DNA of 23,890 bases from Phoronis australis. Lineage: Eukaryota > Phoronida > Phoronidae. The stretch lies in the NCBI GenBank assembly GCA_002633005.1, contig NMRA01000721.1:93299-117188 (forward strand), read 5' to 3'. The translations under genes and the position numbers were made by a program. The notes under the pieces are model-generated. The model was not told the DNA's origin. It was given only the letters and a program-made list of their open reading frames with translations, and did not search any database. Of the stretch, positions 19,826 through 23,890 are shown piece by piece (the first letter of the stretch is position 1; every line of letters begins with the position of its first letter).

Positions 19826-20288
19826 ATGGTGACTTCTGCTGAACAGAAGGGCATGTTCACTAGCTTCTCGTTTAATTCACCCGATTACATAACATCGCCG
19901 TAACTCAAAGTACATCGTATACCAAAGACGCACTACCCTCCCAAACGTGAAGCATTCATCGATGCGCGTGCAAAAGAGGAGTCAAATCTTCAAAAACATC
20001 CCATTCAAACTAGCAAGTATTCATCAGACAGGCGAGAGGAATACTCCTGTTTCGTCACACAATATAAGCACACAACATGGACAACTAAATCGGATTCATA
20101 CCCAGGCGGAAATGTCAGGTATTTTAGACAAAAATGTTATAGCAAACGGGAGGTCTACAGCGTCGCAGATTCTTGACGGTCAGCGGGTCCGCTTCATCGT
20201 GAGCATCAAAGAAAGTATAGCGTGTGTTGTATTGCATTTGTTCCAATCAACAACTTGTATTTTATGCAACATAGAATTGTTGGATTAA
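19826..20288 (+). pseudogene. Coding-like segment downstream of THAP exon, frame switch inside
   Basis: An ATG at 19826 (context CAGCATGG, preceded by an acceptor-like CCGACAG) opens 25 codons ending TAA at 19901, containing TSAEQKGMFTSFSFNSPDYI. The next frame is open from 19893 to 20288 and reads QKRSQIFKNIPFKLASIHQT and GRSTASQILDGQRVRFIV. The two pieces overlap and differ by one base in frame. They read like a polar linker and could belong to a second exon of the THAP gene, which also has a one-base break. No homology supports this. A GTATAG after codon AAA near 20214 is a weak donor. Confidence 0.25.
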
Positions 20289-20514
20289 AACGGGGAATTG
20301 ACAAACTGCACGAGTCCCGGCGGATCAAATACCTTTAGTTTGGATCGGAGAGTACCGTTAGACGAATGGTTATTTTTCATTGACGTCATTGTCAATTCAT
20401 TCCCTTACAGCCACTGTAACAGAAACGCGGACACCTGATTCATACTCCAATACACCACATGCAACATGCAGTCCAACACACACAGACAACAAGTTATACA
20501 GGTACTGTACTTAC

Positions 20515-21359
20515 ATGAACCTTCACAGGCCTGTCCATCAGGGTTTCCTTGTAGATTAATTCCTTCACAAACAGTCGAACCTTGTGACCCGTAAGTGCAC
20601 GAACTTTAGCTTCAGTCATCTCAAAAACTGTACATGCTCTTTCACAATGATCCCTTTCAAGTTTAAACCCTTTAGAGGAAATTTGTTTCTTTTTGTCATC
20701 CTCAATGCTCCAGCAAACAATTCCAAACAACAACGTGGCGCTATTTATCAAACGCATTTTGTAACATGTACACTCGTGTTCAATGTCATCAGTACACTCC
20801 ACGTCCACGCCATGACAAAATAGTTTAACTATCAACCCTCCATCTTGTCTTTTTTTTATGTACGGGCATATCCTGCACATGTATGACACTTCGAGTATAT
20901 GTTTGATGGTCGTAAACACGCCAGTAGCGATAGGTGATGTGAAATCTGCCAGCCAAGCAATACTAACCATTAAACATGTTTTACAGTAGAAGATTATTTC
21001 CTCCAATGCCATGCTGACATTGCAATCTTCAGTAACGTCAGTCACTTCACCATCTTTTTCATGCAATATGCGAAAGTCTTCGCTCTTTAGTCGTTGATCA
21101 TCCACTTTTCCCAACATTGCTGCCACAGTCACTCGCACTTCGACTGGCTCCGAGAATGTTACATCTCCATCTGTGCAGGTCATGCATAATCTCTGAGAAT
21201 GGAGGTTAGCTCTGCCTTGGGTGTCGTAATGCACTGCCCGTGCTAACAACAACTGATCTACAAACTCAATTTCTATGTTCCCGGATATTGCATTTGGTGG
21301 TACTTTGAGTTGAACCCCTTTGTACCCAAAAACTCCACCGTCTGCTCCATCAATAGTTG
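20515..21359 (-). CDS. ZU5-UPA domain exon
   Basis: An 845-bp internal exon on the minus strand. Acceptor TCTATCCCTATAG (exon start 21359) and donor CAT then GTAAGT (exon end 20515). It enters with two bases of a split codon and ends on a codon boundary, giving 281 residues. Residues 4-20 or so carry the ZU5 opening (GADGGVFGYKG then VQLKVPPNAI), and residues 63-78 its closing strand motif DGDVTFSEPVEVRVTV. ZU5 domains are found in ankyrins, UNC5 netrin receptors, ZO-1 and PIDD. Residues ~120-280 (containing ICPYIKKRQDGGLIVKLFCH and CWSIEDDKKKQISSKGFKLE) fit the UPA region that follows ZU5 in those proteins, but less certainly. A Death domain commonly follows in UNC5 and PIDD; none is visible here, so further exons must lie to the left of 20515. 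No signal peptide or membrane segment is seen in this exon. The protein is probably cytoplasmic signalling or scaffolding. Confidence 0.72.
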
Positions 21360-21386
21360 CTATAGGGATAGAAATGACATTTATAA

Positions 21387-23890
21387 GTACTTGGGAAGGA
21401 TTGCAACGAAAGTCAATTAAGTTCCTCGTTTTCTTACTAAGTAGCTTTTATTAGTGATCACTTCAATGTGCAGACCTTGGCACACATTATCTTACTAATT
21501 TTGAATTTCCGTTATCAATTACAATACGGGAATGAGAAGGTGACGATGGCACCCTTTGTCCTTTTTATCGCTATAAATTTGAGAGTAAAAAAGCATGTGT
21601 GAGCGTAGCTACATGTATTCGGTTAAGCAGAAGAATACCAATCATTCCCCTTTTTTCGGAAAGATCGTGCCCCTGAACACGGCCGACCTCGTACTCATTG
21701 CTCGGACTGCTTCACTTGGAAGCTAAAATTGAATTGTTTTTGCTATTTGTTGAATGTTGTGCACTCTATTTTCACGAAAACTCGGGGGCACTTAGACATT
21801 CCGGGAGGGGCGTCAAACAACCTACATAATTTCTTCTCCCTGCCGTTTGATTCATAGGACCAACTTAAAAGTTCCTGAAAAATTACTGGACGTTAAGTTT
21901 GCAGGGTGGACCTACTGCTCTAGTGATACAGGGTGGTTCTACTGATCTCAAGATACAGGCTGGTCCCACTGATCTCAAGATACAGGGTGGTTTATACTGA
22001 TCTCACAATACAGGGTCGTCTTAGTGTTCTTACGACAAAGGGTGGTCCTACTGATCTGACGATACAGGGTCGTCATAGTGTTCGTACGATAAAGGGTGGT
22101 CCTACATGTACCAAGTCACAACAAACTTTTTTACAGCTTTTAAAATTGTTCAGTACATGTACTACATCTCTAATACCAGAATATTTAACATGACACGTGT
22201 AAGTTAGACAGCCACTAAAATTCTAAATGGAAGTTTATCTACCATTTCTATACTTAGTTTTAATCTGGACAAGTGGACAAAGATAACAACAGTTTACAAT
22301 AAACGCAAACGTATGACAATAAATGCAACAAAAACCTGTTTCGTTATGCACTATCCTTTCTAACAACTATGGCCTTCTCACTGCATTTCAAGGAATCAGT
22401 TGCTACCTGGGTGTTGGTGAAATTAAGGGCTATTGGGAACGTACAGTAACCTATGGCAACCGGGAGAGGCACTGCAGTTCTACCACGCCTAAATTTGGAC
22501 AAAGATTTATAATGTGCAAATGAACACCCCGCCTTTTGTTTTTGTAGGAAGGTATATTTTGATGCTAAACTACAAGGTAGGAGAGACAACTTCGAAGACG
22601 CTTCCTAATAACAAGAATTGCCTTGACTCTTTGCAAAGACGCAAATTTTAACTAATTTACCCACTCAAGTAATAAATTAAAGGACAAAACCTTTCTATAT
22701 AGTAATTGTACTTTTTTCACTGACTTGTGAAACAGTGACCAAAATATGGAGGAAACTGATCGGGAATTTCCTTGGCTACCGACCACCCGCATTTCAAGTC
22801 TATTAGGCTACAGACAGGAAACTTACACTGGCCCTGTTTTCAGTAAATCATCCACGCACGTTAAGTTCTCAACAAAGAAAATTCCTCATCAACTCAAAAT
22901 ATTGAGTTCTTCACCTCAATTTCAGAAACGGGCACGCGTGCTTTTTAGATAGCCCCCCCCCACCAGAGCACCGGAGTCTCCCAAATTACCCTTAAATGTG
23001 ACGTTCAATCCTTGATATAAACAACACAATGGTGATTTCAAGCCTTAGACAGTCTAACTTCTTCAGAGTATGGGATATATCCGCTTGCAATATTCAAGAT
23101 GAACAACTCTCACTTAACATCCCCATGAAGATTTTACAAGTTTTACAGTGCCATGCCTCTTTAAGGTCCAGCAGTACTCTAGAAAAGTGTCCAACTTTAT
23201 CTACCGCCGCATCTCATCTCAAAAATAAATGACCATATCAATACAAAACTTCACACATCATGCTTTGTCCATTGCTCTCACAAATTTGGATTAAGAAGTG
23301 TTTCTAAATGTCAACAGTTTAGTATGAGGGATTAACAAATATACAAGTAGGACTCAAAAGATTGTTTGAAATGAACACGGAAAAGTAACTTAGAGAACTT
23401 TAAACAGGGTTCATCACATTAGTCAGTGGTGTTGATACGAATGTGTATTTTTGCTTCACTGTATTCATAATTGAACATTCCAATTTCACCAAAAAAAATA
23501 GTTTGTTCAGTGATGACCACATTTCTACTGTAGGCCAGGCCCCTAAACTGCCGGCTAGACTTCTGAAACACTTTTAATTCAGGAACGTAATTTTGCAAAG
23601 TCTTGACTTTTTCGAGAGAAACTAGGTATACAAAACGCATTCCAAGTAAACGTCAGGAAGGGGAGACAGGTTCACGCTATGAACACTCAATCCTTCTTAC
23701 CAGTTGGCGGTGTAGCAGTTTCCGCTCTTCCGAACAGCTTTTCCTGAAACGAAACAAAATTCAACGCACAAAAATAGTTAATAGTACAGTAGCATCTCTT
23801 CAAAGTAAATCAATTAACTTGAGCAACAAAATACCTAGGGAAGATCTCGAAATTACCATGTATGGATTTATGCTTTGCGACATCACTGAC
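21387..23890 (+). repeat. Dispersed repeat copy D (X, Y, late Z; runs off the window)
   Basis: Block X (21387-23170) matches 3893-5790 in copy B almost throughout, including TAACAACAGTTTACAATAAA and ATAAACGCAAACGTATGACA. Part of Y follows (23290-23410), then the late part of Z (23440-23890), matching 6690-7090. The 31-bp units and the first ~600 bases of Z are missing. The copy begins only about 28 bases upstream of the ZU5 exon's acceptor, so it fills the preceding intron of that gene. A minus-strand frame at 23419-23640 is not conserved in copy B because of indels. Confidence 0.75.
21902..22107 (+). repeat. 27-bp minisatellite, about 8 units (copy D)
   Basis: Same unit as at 4525-4658. Spacings are 27 bases except one of 28, which shifts the frame. 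From about 22011 two unit types alternate (GATACAGGG and AAAGGG starts), giving a 54-bp higher-order period. Confidence 0.9.

Noticed and set aside
23419-23640. 73-codon minus-strand ORF
   Set aside because: The matching part of copy B has indels that break the frame, so it is not conserved as protein.

Overview
The window looks like an intergenic and intronic stretch of an animal genome, most likely a marine invertebrate deuterostome such as amphioxus. That assignment is inference. The coding pieces are short exons bounded by GT/AG splice signals, there are no bacterial-type operons, and the identifiable domains (ZU5-UPA, THAP, ankyrin) are typical animal families. Microsatellites, minisatellites, TGTACATGTA-type words and slightly diverged or identical direct duplications at single-N positions fit a highly heterozygous marine genome assembled from short contigs. 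Most of the DNA is non-coding.

The dominant content is one long repeat family, undescribed as far as I can tell and without an ORF. I call its blocks X, Y, a 31-bp minisatellite, and Z. Copies lie at about 1-565 (Y plus one repeat unit), 1700-3892 (diverged X end, Y, about 40 units of the 31-bp repeat), 3893-8060 (X, Y, one unit, Z; the longest), 14297-16478 (five units then Z, with a ~517-bp insertion) and 21387-23890 (X, Y, late Z; runs off the window). All copies are in the same orientation. Block X has its own 27-bp minisatellite, with 5 units in one copy and 8 in another. Copy C ends exactly where a palindrome-rich array starts (16479-16645). A separate foldback element with ~500-bp inverted arms lies at 17333-18526.

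The gene content is sparse. On the minus strand there is a large exon encoding a ZU5 domain and a probable UPA region (20515-21359); copy D begins just upstream of it, in the intron. On the plus strand a THAP zinc-finger exon (19005-19251) ends at a perfect splice donor but has a one-base frame break between its two halves. On the minus strand, the 3' end of an ankyrin-repeat gene (two small phase-0 exons, a stop and a poly(A) signal) lies at 10129-10530. It is present twice because a 1,381-bp block (10076-11456) recurs at 11458-12838 across a single N, with no difference found by eye. At 9150-9452 there is protein-like sequence with an in-frame stop. A few other small coding candidates are listed at low confidence.

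Single Ns are at 2096, 11457, 17261 and 19428. The first two sit between direct duplicates, so those duplications may be assembly or haplotype artefacts. I see no rRNA, tRNA, CRISPR, viral or toxin gene.
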